A stretch of DNA of 64,000 nucleotides. Source: CAVVMA01 sp963788205. Lineage in GTDB: Bacteria > Desulfobacterota > Binatia > Binatales > Binataceae. A program made the position numbers and the translations under genes. The notes beneath the pieces are model-generated. The model searched no databases, was not told the DNA's origin, and saw only the letters and a program-made list of their open reading frames with translations. This document shows, piece by piece, positions 54,048-63,988 of the stretch (position 1 is the first letter of the stretch; each line of letters starts with the position of its first letter). Where the stretch lies: the NCBI GenBank assembly GCA_963788205.1, contig CAWBGG010000004.1:62001-126000 (forward strand), read 5' to 3'.

Positions 54048-55460
54048 TTGTCAACTGCGGTACCAGTTTATGATCCTACGCCCCAAGCCCGCGAGCGGGA
54101 GCAGAGGTTCGATGATACCGGGCGGGCCACCGCACGATTCTTTTTCATCCTCGCCATCGTCACGGTAGTAGTAGACGAGATCTGGCTGTCGCGATACGGA
54201 GCGCACCCCAATAGTTTCGCACTCACGTCGCTGGTTTCGTCAATCGCCGCGCTGGTCCTGCTGAGCCAGCGTTTCGCGGCATATCCGGCCGCCGCGCCCT
54301 ACCTGCCCTACCTTCCCGAAACATCGACCTGGAACCTGCTCGGAGTTTTCTTCGCCTTCCTGGCATTCTACGCCGTGACCTGCTCGCTGGAAGCAACCGG
54401 GTTCAATGAGCCGGTCCGCCAGTCCTACGCGTACCTGCACGGCCACGCATGGGTTGATACCGTTCCCGGCTACATGGAGCACATTACGTGGCAGGGCCAC
54501 GACTACTTGGTGCATCCGCCGCTGTCCGCGATCGTGCTGATGCCGGCGGTGTTGATCTGGGGGATGGGGACTAACCAGACCGCGGTTTCGGTTGCACTCG
54601 GCGCGCTCGAAGTCGCACTCGCCTGGCGCCTGCTCGGCCTGCTCGGTCTGAGCACCGCGCCGCGAATCTGGCTGACGATATTCTTCGGCATCGGCACCAC
54701 GCTGTGGTGGGAGGCGACCATTGGCAACAGCTGGGACTTCGTTCTGGTCGTCTCGGTGCTGGCAACGTTGCTGACCCTCAACGAGCTGTTCGGACAGGGT
54801 CGTCCCTGGCTAATGGGCATCCTGACCGGCGCGACGGCGCTGGCGCGCAACGATCTCGCGCTCGCGATTCCGTTCTACGCCTTGATCCTGCTCTACAAGG
54901 GCCGGCGCTTCGGCGAGCTTTTGTGGATGATACCGGGACTCGCGGTTGCGGCCGGAATCTATATCGGGATGGCCGAGGCGCGCTACGGCACTATCTTCGA
55001 CCGCACGCTCTGGATTTACTACTTGACTGATCCGATTCATTCCCACGAGCACGGCCCGTTCTCTTATTACTATATACCAGCAAATCTATACACACTGTTT
55101 TTCATTGCGCCCTCGTTCGATATGCATTTCCCGTACATTCATCCTACCATGATGGGACAGAGCCTGCCGCTGACGACTCCCGCCTTCGTGCTGGCGCTGC
55201 GGCCGAGCTTCAAGCGGCCCATCCCGATCCTGATCGCGCTAGCGGCGGCAATGACGAGCATTCCCAGCCTGACGGTGTGGGCCAGCGGCTATGCGCAGTT
55301 CGGTACGCGCTACTATCTTCAGATCTATCCACTACTGCTGGTCCTGATGGCGCTGGGGATGAAGCGGCGGGTCGATCAGATGTCCAAAATCCTGATCGTG
55401 GCGTCGATCGCGCTGGTGGTCTTCGGCGTCTGGCAGATTCGCGGTCTCGGGTTCGGATAA
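54048..55460 (+). CDS. GT39-like polytopic membrane protein
   Basis: About 470 residues if started at the TTG at 54048; earlier starts would overlap the divergent gene. About 11 membrane helices (FFFILAIVTVVVDEIWL, LLGVFFAFLAFYAVT, and others) with a large first periplasmic loop ending QGHDYLVHPPLSAIVLMP, where the HPP motif is common in RgtA/GT39-type proteins. No canonical Asp-Glu pair is obvious. It stands between the two carbohydrate-binding-domain genes and may share their substrate. Confidence 0.7.
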   Translation: MSTAVPVYDPTPQAREREQRFDDTGRATARFFFILAIVTVVVDEIWLSRYGAHPNSFALTSLVSSIAALVLLSQRFAAYPAAAPYLPYLPETSTWNLLGVFFAFLAFYAVTCSLEATGFNEPVRQSYAYLHGHAWVDTVPGYMEHITWQGHDYLVHPPLSAIVLMPAVLIWGMGTNQTAVSVALGALEVALAWRLLGLLGLSTAPRIWLTIFFGIGTTLWWEATIGNSWDFVLVVSVLATLLTLNELFGQGRPWLMGILTGATALARNDLALAIPFYALILLYKGRRFGELLWMIPGLAVAAGIYIGMAEARYGTIFDRTLWIYYLTDPIHSHEHGPFSYYYIPANLYTLFFIAPSFDMHFPYIHPTMMGQSLPLTTPAFVLALRPSFKRPIPILIALAAAMTSIPSLTVWASGYAQFGTRYYLQIYPLLLVLMALGMKRRVDQMSKILIVASIALVVFGVWQIRGLGFG

Positions 55461-55517
55461 TCCCAGGCTGTGGGCATAGAGCGACCCCGCGGCGAGCTGA
55501 CTCTCGATAGCTGCGGA

Positions 55518-56222
55518 ATGGGAATGAAGCGGCGGCAGTTGCTGCGGATTATCGTGGTGGCGCTGGCCGCGTCTTCGATCTGCTCAGTGGCGCTCGCTGC
55601 GGGCGAGGAGCTGCTGATCAACGGTCTTCTGACTCAGGGCACGGACGGCAAGCCGGTGGGCTGGCGCTATCAATCGTATTTTCCCGATCCCGCAGCCGAG
55701 CAGTATAGTTGGAACGTCGATGCGTCGGGCATCGGAACGCTCAAAATTGTGCATCTCAGGGAGAGTGATTCGCGCTGGATACAGAATTTCCGGGTATCGC
55801 CGCGCACCTGGTACCACGTGTCGGGATGGATCCGCGTCGAGCATATAGTGCCGCCCAACGCGATCGGCGCGCACATCTCGATCGCCGAGAATGGCTATAG
55901 CTCGGAGGACCTGCGCGGCACCGTTGATTGGCGTCAGGTCGGGTTCTGGATGAAGACCACGGCGGACCAGAAATCGGCGGAGCTGGAATGCCGCCTCGGC
56001 AGCTTTTCGTCGGCCAACACCGGAACCGCATACTTCACCGCGATTTCAGTCGCAGAGGGCGCGCCGCCGCAGGAAGTTGAGCGCGCTTACGGCGGCAACG
56101 TCTGGGACGCTCCTTCACAGCGCCGGATTCTCATCTGGTTGCTCACTGTGATCGGCGGATACGCAGCGGCGCTCCTGTTCTGGCGCCTGCTCGCGCCGCC
56201 TTCGGGCCGTATCCCGCGATGA
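55518..56222 (+). CDS. exported carbohydrate-binding-like domain protein with C-terminal membrane anchor
   Basis: About 234 residues from the ATG at 55518 (or 55524). Signal LLRIIVVALAASSICSVALA, then a beta domain (SRWIQNFRVSPRTWYHVSGW, then GTVDWRQVGFWMKTT) clearly homologous to the N-terminal domain of the protein at 51166-53982, and a C-terminal membrane helix (ILIWLLTVIGGYAAALLFW). The stop overlaps the start of the GT39-like gene by ATGA, so the two are translationally coupled and likely act together as a split version of the fused protein. Confidence 0.75.
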   Translation: MGMKRRQLLRIIVVALAASSICSVALAAGEELLINGLLTQGTDGKPVGWRYQSYFPDPAAEQYSWNVDASGIGTLKIVHLRESDSRWIQNFRVSPRTWYHVSGWIRVEHIVPPNAIGAHISIAENGYSSEDLRGTVDWRQVGFWMKTTADQKSAELECRLGSFSSANTGTAYFTAISVAEGAPPQEVERAYGGNVWDAPSQRRILIWLLTVIGGYAAALLFWRLLAPPSGRIPR

Positions 56223-57801
56223 AGCCCAGGTTCGTCGTCCTCGCTCTGCTTACTATTCTGGCCGGATGGCTCCGCTTCACCGCGACGAGCTTTGGACTTC
56301 CCGAAACGTTCCGGCCCGACGAGGAGTACATAATCTCGCGAGCCTGGGGCTTCGAGCGCAGCTGGAATCCCAACTTCGCGATTTATCCGGCGGCGCAGAT
56401 GTACGTCGACCATCTGGCGCTCTTCCTCAACGCGCGCCTGCGGGGCGAGCGCGGAAACTTCCGCCAGGCCTATTACTCATTCGATAGCGTCTACCTGCTG
56501 GTGCGCCGCGTCTCGGCCGGCTTCGGCACGGCCACCATACCGGCGATTTACTTCGCGGCCGCGCCGCTGGGTCCGGCGACCGCGCTGGGCGCGTCCGCCC
56601 TGATGGCGGCGGCGACGCTGCATGTGCGCGAATCCAAATACGCCACCACCGACGCCGGCGCCGTCTTCTGGATCACGATCGGCCTGGCGATGATCGTGCG
56701 GATGGCGCTGACCGGAAAGGGCCGCTACTACCTTGCGGCCGGGCTGGTCGCTGGGTTCGCGATTGCGACCAAGTATCCAGCCGGCATCTTGATTCCCGCG
56801 ATCGCCGTCGCCCACCTCGAGGCCCGCGTCCGCGAGGGCCGTTCGCTGTGGAGGTCGTTCCGCGACATCCGGATCTATGTAGCCGGACTGGGCACCATCA
56901 TCGCCTTTGTCTGCGGCACGCCCTACTTTTTCCTTGATTGGGCGCAGACTACCAACGACTACGTATATCAGCGGGGATTCGTACTCGACGGGTTGCCCAA
57001 TCCACTAGCCACTTATGGCCTCAGATGGCTATTCCTGCACGCGGCGCCGGCCAGCTTTGGAATAGTCATGATGGCGTTGTTCCTGGTCGCGATGCTCTGG
57101 ATGGCGCTGCGGCCGCGGCTGGCGACCTATCCGCTGCTGGTATTTGTGCTGGCAGCGTGCGCCTCGATGACGCGCAGCCGCTATGTCTTCTATCGCTACT
57201 TGGTGTTCCCGCTTCCTGCGCTGATCATACTGGCGGCCGCATTTCTGGCCGATTTCTATGGGCTCGTGACGCCGAACACCGGCGGCGTGCCGCCGGCGTA
57301 TTGCTTTGCGCCACGCTGGCGTTGCTCGCGATGCCTTCACTGGCCAGGGATATCGAGCTCAACCGGCTGCTGCTCCGGCCGGATTCGAGGGTCGTGGCGC
57401 GCGACTGGATCGAACGCAACATCCCGCCCGGCAGCGCGATCGCGGTCAGCGACATCGGCAACATGTGCGGCAAGCCGCGGATTCCTTCCATCTACCATTG
57501 GGTGCAGATTGAACCCGTGGACTCGCTGCGGGCGCAGAATGTCAGTTGGGTGGTCGCGGACAGCCTGCCACAGATAATTTTCTATTCGAGCGGTCCCACT
57601 CCCGCACAGGAGGCCGATCTCGCCGCCAAGGCCAAGCTGGTTCTTGACGTCAATGCACCCCTTCCGGGAAAGCCGCCGGCACTCTTCGACCCGACCGACG
57701 CCTACTTTGCCCCCATCGGAAGAATCTCGAGCATGAACCGCGCCGGTCCGCGAATCCGGATTTGGCGGCTTGACCCGGAGCCGACCGCAAGTGCGCAGTG
57801 A
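56219..57801 (+). CDS. GT39-like polytopic glycosyltransferase, frameshifted near 57295
   Basis: About 527 residues when one missing base near 57290-57300 is allowed. The N-terminal half has FRPDEEYIISR, a loop with the Asp-Glu-Glu pattern of ArnT/PMT-like GT-C enzymes, followed by about ten membrane helices. The unshifted frame ends in a Cys/Arg-rich tail at 57577. The other frame gives AGVLLCATLALLAM and a soluble C-terminal domain (RDWIERNIPPGSAIAVSD) to 57801, which is what this family has. Coupled to the upstream carbohydrate-binding gene. Confidence 0.75.
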
Positions 57802-58297
57802 CATTCGTTTTCATTCGTTGCAATTTGACCCGATAAACGATCGGCCGCAAAAGTTATCGCGATCGCGGAAGCGGCATTTCGCGCTGCGGACGCTCGCGCT
57901 GGGCGCGCTGGTCATCCTCGTGTTCAGCTCCTGCGGCTCGGAACAGGCCAGCGCGCTGCCGGAGCTGCCGGGATCGGCGCCCATCGTCCATCAGGCCGGC
58001 GACGCGGAAGTAATCATGGAGCCCGCGCGCGAACTGCAGGAAGTCGTGAGCCCGGCCGGCGCCGGATGCACGCTTGATGCGGCCAAGATCTGCGCCGCCT
58101 ACGGCCAGCTCGGCAACGCGGCCGGCGATTCCAGAACCGTCTCCTTGCAGATTCCCAACGGCCCCGCGATCGCCGTCCAGTGCCGCTACGCCGGCGGCAC
58201 GCTGGTCTCAGCCTCGGCCCCGCCGGACACGCCGCTCAGCGAAGATTCCCAGGCCTTTCTGGCCGCCCACGGCTTCTGCGCCGGCTCCGGCGGCTAA
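57791..58297 (+). CDS. hypothetical lipoprotein-like protein
   Basis: About 168 residues from the GTG at 57791, overlapping the previous gene by 11 bp. An N-terminal hydrophobic stretch ending in LVILVFSSC is a lipobox-like site. The rest has two Cys (GCTLDAAKIC) and a soluble beta-looking domain. No family recognised. Co-transcription with the GT39-like gene is likely. Confidence 0.55.
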   Translation: MRSDIRFHSLQFDPINDRPQKLSRSRKRHFALRTLALGALVILVFSSCGSEQASALPELPGSAPIVHQAGDAEVIMEPARELQEVVSPAGAGCTLDAAKICAAYGQLGNAAGDSRTVSLQIPNGPAIAVQCRYAGGTLVSASAPPDTPLSEDSQAFLAAHGFCAGSGG

Positions 58298-58490
58298 GGC
58301 AGCTCCCGGATCGGAAGTAAGACCGGCGTCCCGCTGGTCGCCGGCGGCGGTTGCCCCGGCGCGTACGCCGGCCCTGCGGATCGGGGAGGGACCGGCACTT
58401 TTGCATATGCTACAAGTTGTACAGATATCTTGACAAAGAGTCTATCTACCTGCAACATAAGAGATGCAATAGCGCAAAGGAGATTAGGGC

Positions 58491-59165
58491 ATGGCTGTTG
58501 GGCGGCAGGTATTGGTGGCGGAAACTCCTTCGACCCCGGTCTGGTCGCGGGTATCGTTTGAAGGTCTGCGTCACGCGGGCTCGAATATCGGGCTGGCGAT
58601 GATGTTCTTCATCGCGGCGTTCCCCAGCGCGAGGGAGGGGATACATCTGGACCGCCTGACTGACACAATCTGGTCGGTCGGTTTGATAACGATGGGAGTA
58701 TTTTGCGTCATGCGGCCGCGGCCGGTGGCCGTGATGCTCAACTGGCGCGCAATCGTCTCTGGGCTCGGCGCATTCGTGCTGCCCACGCTCATGGTGCGGG
58801 CCGTTTTGCCGTCCTCGGGGCTGGCCTACCACGTTGGCGTGGTCCTGGGTTTGCTCGGCATCACGCTCTCGCAGGTGGCCCGCATCTATATGGGCCACAC
58901 CTTTGCAGTTCTGCCGGCCAATCGCGGTATCGTATCGAACGGGCCGTTCCATTTCGTGCGCCATCCCGTGTACCTCGGATGGATGATGGTGGTAATCGGA
59001 TTCGCGGCCACTTATCCGAGCCCGTGGAACACGCTGATGATGATGGCGTCCATGGCGCTCACCTTCTGGCGAATCCATCTGGAAGAGGAACTGCTCGGCG
59101 CCGACCCCGCCTACTGCGACTACCGGGCGCGCGTTCCGTACCGGATGATTCCGGGCGTGTACTAA
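58491..59165 (+). CDS. isoprenylcysteine carboxyl methyltransferase-family membrane protein
   Basis: A 224-residue membrane protein with four to five helices and the ICMT/phospholipid-methyltransferase signature NGPFHFVRHPVYLGWMM, followed by HLEEELLGADPAYCDYRARV and YRMIPGVY, which form the SAM-binding region. The ATG follows AAGGAG by good spacing. In bacteria such proteins methylate small lipids or are of unknown function. Upstream 193 bp shows no other gene. Confidence 0.85.
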   Translation: MAVGRQVLVAETPSTPVWSRVSFEGLRHAGSNIGLAMMFFIAAFPSAREGIHLDRLTDTIWSVGLITMGVFCVMRPRPVAVMLNWRAIVSGLGAFVLPTLMVRAVLPSSGLAYHVGVVLGLLGITLSQVARIYMGHTFAVLPANRGIVSNGPFHFVRHPVYLGWMMVVIGFAATYPSPWNTLMMMASMALTFWRIHLEEELLGADPAYCDYRARVPYRMIPGVY

Positions 59166-59248
59166 TGCCGTCCTGATCCCCGGAGCGAGGCGCCGGCGCC
59201 GCTCTCCGCCTATTGCGCCTGGCCGCGCAGGCCGGGTTAATTTGGCCT

Positions 59249-60925
59249 GTGGGTACCTTCCACGACCTTGCGGTCGTATGCCAATCGCTCGGCCAGACCG
59301 GAAGCCGTCTCCAGATGGCGCAGATGGCGGGCGAGTTCCTGGCGCATCTCGATACCGGCGAAGCGGAAATCGCCGCGCGCTTGATGGTCGGGCGGGCCTT
59401 CGCGCAGGGCGCGGAGGGCAAGCTTGAAGTCAGCGGGCGGGCGCTATGGAAGATCGCGGTCGAGCTGAGCGGCGGCGTTGGGGATAGCGAGGAGATCTTT
59501 GCCGCGGCCGCCGATTTCGGCGAAGCGATAGAGATCCTCCTAAAGCAGCGGCCGGCCGACCCGGAACCGACCCTCGCGATCGCCGAGGTCAACGCCTGCT
59601 TTGCCGCGATCGCCGCGATTGAGGGGCGGCACGCGCGCAAGCGCAAGCTCGAAGCGTTGCGCGAACTGCTGGAGCGCGCCAGCGCGCTCGAAGGCAAGTA
59701 CATCGCGAAGATTCTTATCCGCGAGATGCGCCACGGGATGAGCGAGGGCGTCATGATCGAGGCGATCGCCGTGATGGCGGCGCGGCCCGCGGCTGAAGTC
59801 CGCCGCATGCATATGCTCGAGGGCGACCTCGGCCGCGTGGTGCACACGCTACGCGGCGGCGGCGCGCTCGACACGGCAGGCGGCGCGGATGCGGAACACG
59901 GCGCCGTCCGGGCGCGCCCGCTCAAGCCGATGCTGGCCGCGCCGGCCGCCGAGGTGGCCGACGCGCTCGCGATTCTCGGACCGGACATCGCGCTGGAGCG
60001 TAAGCTCGACGGCGCGCGCGTGCAGATTCATTGCGCCGCCGGCGGCGTGCGGATCTTCTCGCGGCGGCTCAATGAAATCACCGCCAGCCTGCCTGAACTG
60101 GTCGAGATCGCCGCGCGCCTCAATGCTCGCGGCGCGATCCTCGACGGCGAGGTAATCGCAATCGATGCGGCCGGACGGCCGCTCGCGTTTCAGGAGGTGA
60201 TGCGCCGTTTCGGCCGCGTACGCGAGGTCGAGCGGCTGCGCGCCGAGCAGCCGCTGCGCCTGTTCGTGTTCGATCTGATGGCGCTCGACGGTGAACTGCT
60301 GATCGACCGGCCCTACCGCGAGCGCTACTCCGCGCTGGCCGCTCTGGCCGGCGACGGCCTCGATCTTGCCGACCGGATTCGACCGGCCTCGCTCGCCGAG
60401 GCCGAAGAATTCTACGCCCGCGCGATCGCCGCGGGTTTCGAAGGCGTGATGGCCAAAGCGCTGGAGAGCCGCTACACGCCCGGCGTGCGGGGACGTGGAT
60501 GGCTCAAGATCAAGCACGCGCGCACGCTCGACCTGGTGATCGTCGCGGCGGATTGGGGCTACGGGCGGCGCAAGGGATGGCTCTCCAACTACCATCTGGC
60601 CGCGCGCGACGATTCCAGCGGCAATCTCATGGAGGTGGGCAAGACCTTCAAGGGCCTCACCGATGAGGAATTTCGCCGGATGACCGAGCGGCTGACGGCG
60701 CTCAAGGTCGATGAGCACGGCGGCGCGGTCGTAGTCCGTCCTGAGGTGGTGGTCGAGGTCGCCTACAGTGATATCCAGCGCAGCCCGAATTATCAGTGCG
60801 GGATGGCGCTGCGGTTCGCGCGGATCGTTCGCATCAGGGACGATAAGCCTGCGGCGCAGGCCGACAGCATCGCCACGCTGAGGGCGGAATTCGATCGGCA
60901 ATCGGCGGCGGTAAAACCGGCTTAA
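59249..60925 (+). CDS. ATP-dependent DNA ligase (LigB/archaeal type)
   Basis: A 558-residue ATP-dependent ligase from the GTG at 59249. The N-terminal about 200 residues are the helical DNA-binding domain; the adenylation motif I is ERKLDGARV with Lys252 as the AMP-lysine. Motifs IIIa, IV and V are visible as FVFDLMALDG, EGVMAKALES and WLKIKHA, and the OB domain ends GMALRFARIVRIRDD. This type, common in Archaea, coexists with NAD-dependent LigA in some bacteria and probably acts in repair. Stand-alone gene, convergent with the small gene at 61061. Confidence 0.92.
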   Translation: MGTFHDLAVVCQSLGQTGSRLQMAQMAGEFLAHLDTGEAEIAARLMVGRAFAQGAEGKLEVSGRALWKIAVELSGGVGDSEEIFAAAADFGEAIEILLKQRPADPEPTLAIAEVNACFAAIAAIEGRHARKRKLEALRELLERASALEGKYIAKILIREMRHGMSEGVMIEAIAVMAARPAAEVRRMHMLEGDLGRVVHTLRGGGALDTAGGADAEHGAVRARPLKPMLAAPAAEVADALAILGPDIALERKLDGARVQIHCAAGGVRIFSRRLNEITASLPELVEIAARLNARGAILDGEVIAIDAAGRPLAFQEVMRRFGRVREVERLRAEQPLRLFVFDLMALDGELLIDRPYRERYSALAALAGDGLDLADRIRPASLAEAEEFYARAIAAGFEGVMAKALESRYTPGVRGRGWLKIKHARTLDLVIVAADWGYGRRKGWLSNYHLAARDDSSGNLMEVGKTFKGLTDEEFRRMTERLTALKVDEHGGAVVVRPEVVVEVAYSDIQRSPNYQCGMALRFARIVRIRDDKPAAQADSIATLRAEFDRQSAAVKPA

Positions 60926-60960
60926 CGGAGCCGTGGAGAACGCGGTGGGTTATCCAGGAC

Positions 60961-60998
60961 TCCGACCGGCGGTCACGCCGCGGCGGCCGCCGGTCGGA
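60961..60998. terminator. hairpin between convergent genes
   Basis: TCCGACCGGCGG (60961-60972) and its exact reverse complement (60987-60998) with a GC-rich 14-base loop, 35 bp after the ligase stop. Could terminate transcription from both sides. Confidence 0.55.
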
Positions 60999-61060
60999 CG
61001 CGCATGGCGTCCCGGCCGTGCGCGATTTTCAGCCCCCTGCCATGGGTGCCCGTAAACACT

Positions 61061-61252
61061 TCAATGGTGGTAATGGACTTCGCTTAGCGCCATCGCGATC
61101 GCCTCGAGCTCGCTCTCGCCGAACTCGGCGAGCACGAACTGCTCCGTCTCCTGGCTTTCGCGGCCGAACACGTCGCAGCTCCATCGCTCGGGGCCGAGTT
61201 GATTGGTCCTCAGCACGAACGTCGTGCCTTCCAGAACCTCGACTCGTTCCAT
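61061..61252 (-). CDS. small hypothetical protein
   Basis: A 63-residue protein from the ATG at 61252, which has GAGGAGG eight bases before it; longer starts lack such a site. The protein is acidic and contains RWSCDVFGRES and a C-terminal HYHH. No family recognised. The strong ribosome site supports translation. It lies upstream of a convergent ligase and downstream of the VWFA membrane gene. Confidence 0.6.
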   Translation of the reverse strand: MERVEVLEGTTFVLRTNQLGPERWSCDVFGRESQETEQFVLAEFGESELEAIAMALSEVHYHH

Positions 61253-61420
61253 GGTTGCCACCTCCTCTAGAGTGGTCTCCCCATGGCCCATAGATGGCCC
61301 AAGTCCATAAGCTATATACAACAATCTCGGCAAAATGTCTAATGCTAAAAATGAGGGCCGCAACCGCTTGATCAGCGGCCCGATCAAATTGAGCGGCCAG
61401 AGCAAATTGATTCAAATTGA

Positions 61421-63988
61421 TTAGAATGTGAGCCGACGGACGAGCGCTTCGGCGATCAGAAGCACGATCGCAGCGGCGATCGGCCACGCGCTGAGCGTGG
61501 CGCGGTGCTCGAGCGTCGGCCGTGCCAGCGCGAGGTCGCCCGGCTCCGGGTTGAGCCTGCCGCCGGTCGCCGACGCGAGATGTTCGAGCAAGCCGTAATT
61601 GGGCTCCGAGCGCGGGGTCTCGGCGAACGCCGCGGGACTTACGGTATATCCCAGCGAGGGAAAGGTCTGTTCCTTCGCGCCGGGCGTGGATTTCAGCGTG
61701 ATGAAATACACGCCGGCGCGTGGCGCCTCCACGCTGCCCGCAAGCTCGCCGGGCGCGGTCTCGGACAGAATCGCTTCGCTCCGCAAACCGCCGGGGCCAG
61801 AAACCCACGCGCTGATCAGACCCGCCGCGCGCTCCGGATGCTCGCTGTAGTCGGTGAGCTTGATATTCAGCCGGCCCGAGCGATAGCCGAGCGCGACATC
61901 GAAGTTCTGCGCCTGGCTGGTCTCCGGCGTAATCCAGGTCAGCAGGCGATCCCACACCTGTCCGAACACGCCGGCGGTGATCCACGCCGATGACCAGCGG
62001 CCGCTGGCGTCGGTGGTGACCGCCATCGCCTTGCCCGCGCCGTACTTCCAGCTCGCGATTACCGGCTCGCGCGTCGCACTGCGATCGACGAACAGGTCCA
62101 TCGTCGCACGTGGCTTCAGGCTCGTGCTCACGTAGCCCCCAAGCGGCGGCAACTGGCGGCCGGCGAGGTCCTTGAGCACCGGGTCCGGCGCGCGGCTTTT
62201 GGGCAGAAACTGGTTCTCGACCATCGTCAGCTCGCCGCCGTGCTGGCGCACGTCTTCGAGAAAAATCTCGGGCAGGTCCGCGGCGCTGTCGGTCTGATAC
62301 GAGGCGCCGCCACCGTATTTGCTGATCGCGTCGAGCAGCCGCAGATTCGCCTTGCGGCCGATCGCGATGGTCGAGATCGTAACGCCGCCGTCGTGATGCA
62401 TGCTCGAAACCAGGTCGTAGTACTGGTCGGCGGTGCCGCCGGTCTCGCCGTCGGTGAGAATCACCACGTGCTTGATCGACGCGCCGGTCGCGGCCAGCGT
62501 GCGCTCGGCTTCCTTCATCGCAGGCAGCAGAAAGGTCGTGCCCCGCGCCTTAAGGCGATCGACAAACTGGTCGAAGTACGGCCGCGTGTCGCGCAGCGGC
62601 TGCAGCGGCACGACCACGAACGGCTGCGAGTCGAATCCGATCACCGCGATCAGGTCGTCGTCTCTGAGCGCCACGGTCACCTTGCGGGCGGCGGCCTTGG
62701 CGTAGACCAGCTTGTTTTCGCGGCCCATCGAGCCCGACTTGTCGATGATGAGCACCAGCGCGCGCTGGGTCTGCTTATGCTCCGGCGGCTTCATCACCAC
62801 CGGCATCACCTTGGCGATCTCACTGCCTTCGTAGCCGCCCAGCCCGAAGCTCTGGTCGCCGCCGACCATGATGAGCGAGCCGCCATGCTCGACGTAGCTG
62901 GCCAGCGCGCTGTCCGCCGCCGCGCTCAGCCGCGCACGCGGAAGATTGTCGAGCATCACCGCGTCGTAGCCGCTGGGGCTGCCCGCGAACTGCCCGCCGT
63001 GCAGCGTCACCACGGTCGGCGCCAGGCCCAGCCGCCGCACTATGCTTTCCAGATAGTGCGCGTCTCTCTCGGCGTCGGTGAGAATCAACACTCTGCGGCG
63101 CGCGCCGATACCGACCCATCCCTGAAGCGAGTCGTCTTCCGGATCGAGGTCCATCGCGGGGTTGGCCGGCTTGAAAATCGCGCGATATGAGACCAGCCCG
63201 GTATCCTGCGTCTGCACCGGGAAATCGAAGCGCTGCTCTCCCGGCGGAATTTCGACCGCGCGCTGATCGACCATCCGATCGTTTTCGTAAATCGAGATCG
63301 TTCCCGCGGCCTTGACCGGGTTCAGATTCGCAATCGTGACTCCGAGCGCGAACGGCAGCGATTGGGAGAGCGCGCGCGGCAGCGTAAGCCCGGTCATCGC
63401 GATATTCGGGGCATGCTCCATGCCGGGCGGCGTGAAAACGTAGAGCCGGACCCGCGCCGTGACCAGCGCGCTAAGGGCTAGCTCGGCATCGCCGCGGTTC
63501 TCCCATCCGTCGGTGATCAGCACCGCCGGCCCGCCGGCGGCGTCGGGATCCGACGCGAGTTGGCTGAGCGCCGCTTCCAGGTCGGTCGCTTCGGGGCCGC
63601 AGGCTTTGCATCCTGCGGTTAGCATCGCGGAGGCCTGGCCGGCGGTGGTTGAAACCGGCGCGCTCGCGAAGATAATCGCCGGGTCCTGCGCGCGCAGCTT
63701 CAACTGATCGGTAAGCAACTGCGCGTCGAAGGCGCGCATCGGCGCGGTGATGCTGTCGGAAGCGTCGATAACCGCCGGCCGCGTCGTCCCTTCATATCGA
63801 TAGATCGATTCCGGCCCCGCCAGCGCGAGCACGATCAGCGCAAGCACGATCGCGCGCAGCATCGGCGCCGCGGCGCGCCGGCCGATGCGCATCAGCCACC
63901 ATGCCGCGACGATCGCGATCGGCGCGAACAGGTAGAACGCGTCGCGATGCGCGAAGCTCAGATCGCTCCAAAACGTTCCCCAGTTCAT
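61421..63988 (-). CDS. large VWFA-domain membrane protein
   Basis: An 855-residue protein with two N-terminal membrane helices (FYLFAPIAIVAAWWLM and LRAIVLALIVLALAG), a first A-like domain of degenerate type (VIDASDS, then AVLITDGWENR), a glutamine-amidotransferase-like region (RRVLILTDAE, then LIMVGGDQSFGLGG), a complete VWFA domain with MIDAS DKSGS and VILTDGE, and a C-terminal membrane helix (WPIAAAIVLLIAEALV). This is the layout of BatA-like or 'VWA/GATase-like' membrane proteins found in aerotolerance-type clusters. The start ATG is at 63988, 12 bases before the window end, so further operon genes may lie outside. Confidence 0.85.
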   Translation of the reverse strand: MNWGTFWSDLSFAHRDAFYLFAPIAIVAAWWLMRIGRRAAAPMLRAIVLALIVLALAGPESIYRYEGTTRPAVIDASDSITAPMRAFDAQLLTDQLKLRAQDPAIIFASAPVSTTAGQASAMLTAGCKACGPEATDLEAALSQLASDPDAAGGPAVLITDGWENRGDAELALSALVTARVRLYVFTPPGMEHAPNIAMTGLTLPRALSQSLPFALGVTIANLNPVKAAGTISIYENDRMVDQRAVEIPPGEQRFDFPVQTQDTGLVSYRAIFKPANPAMDLDPEDDSLQGWVGIGARRRVLILTDAERDAHYLESIVRRLGLAPTVVTLHGGQFAGSPSGYDAVMLDNLPRARLSAAADSALASYVEHGGSLIMVGGDQSFGLGGYEGSEIAKVMPVVMKPPEHKQTQRALVLIIDKSGSMGRENKLVYAKAAARKVTVALRDDDLIAVIGFDSQPFVVVPLQPLRDTRPYFDQFVDRLKARGTTFLLPAMKEAERTLAATGASIKHVVILTDGETGGTADQYYDLVSSMHHDGGVTISTIAIGRKANLRLLDAISKYGGGASYQTDSAADLPEIFLEDVRQHGGELTMVENQFLPKSRAPDPVLKDLAGRQLPPLGGYVSTSLKPRATMDLFVDRSATREPVIASWKYGAGKAMAVTTDASGRWSSAWITAGVFGQVWDRLLTWITPETSQAQNFDVALGYRSGRLNIKLTDYSEHPERAAGLISAWVSGPGGLRSEAILSETAPGELAGSVEAPRAGVYFITLKSTPGAKEQTFPSLGYTVSPAAFAETPRSEPNYGLLEHLASATGGRLNPEPGDLALARPTLEHRATLSAWPIAAAIVLLIAEALVRRLTF

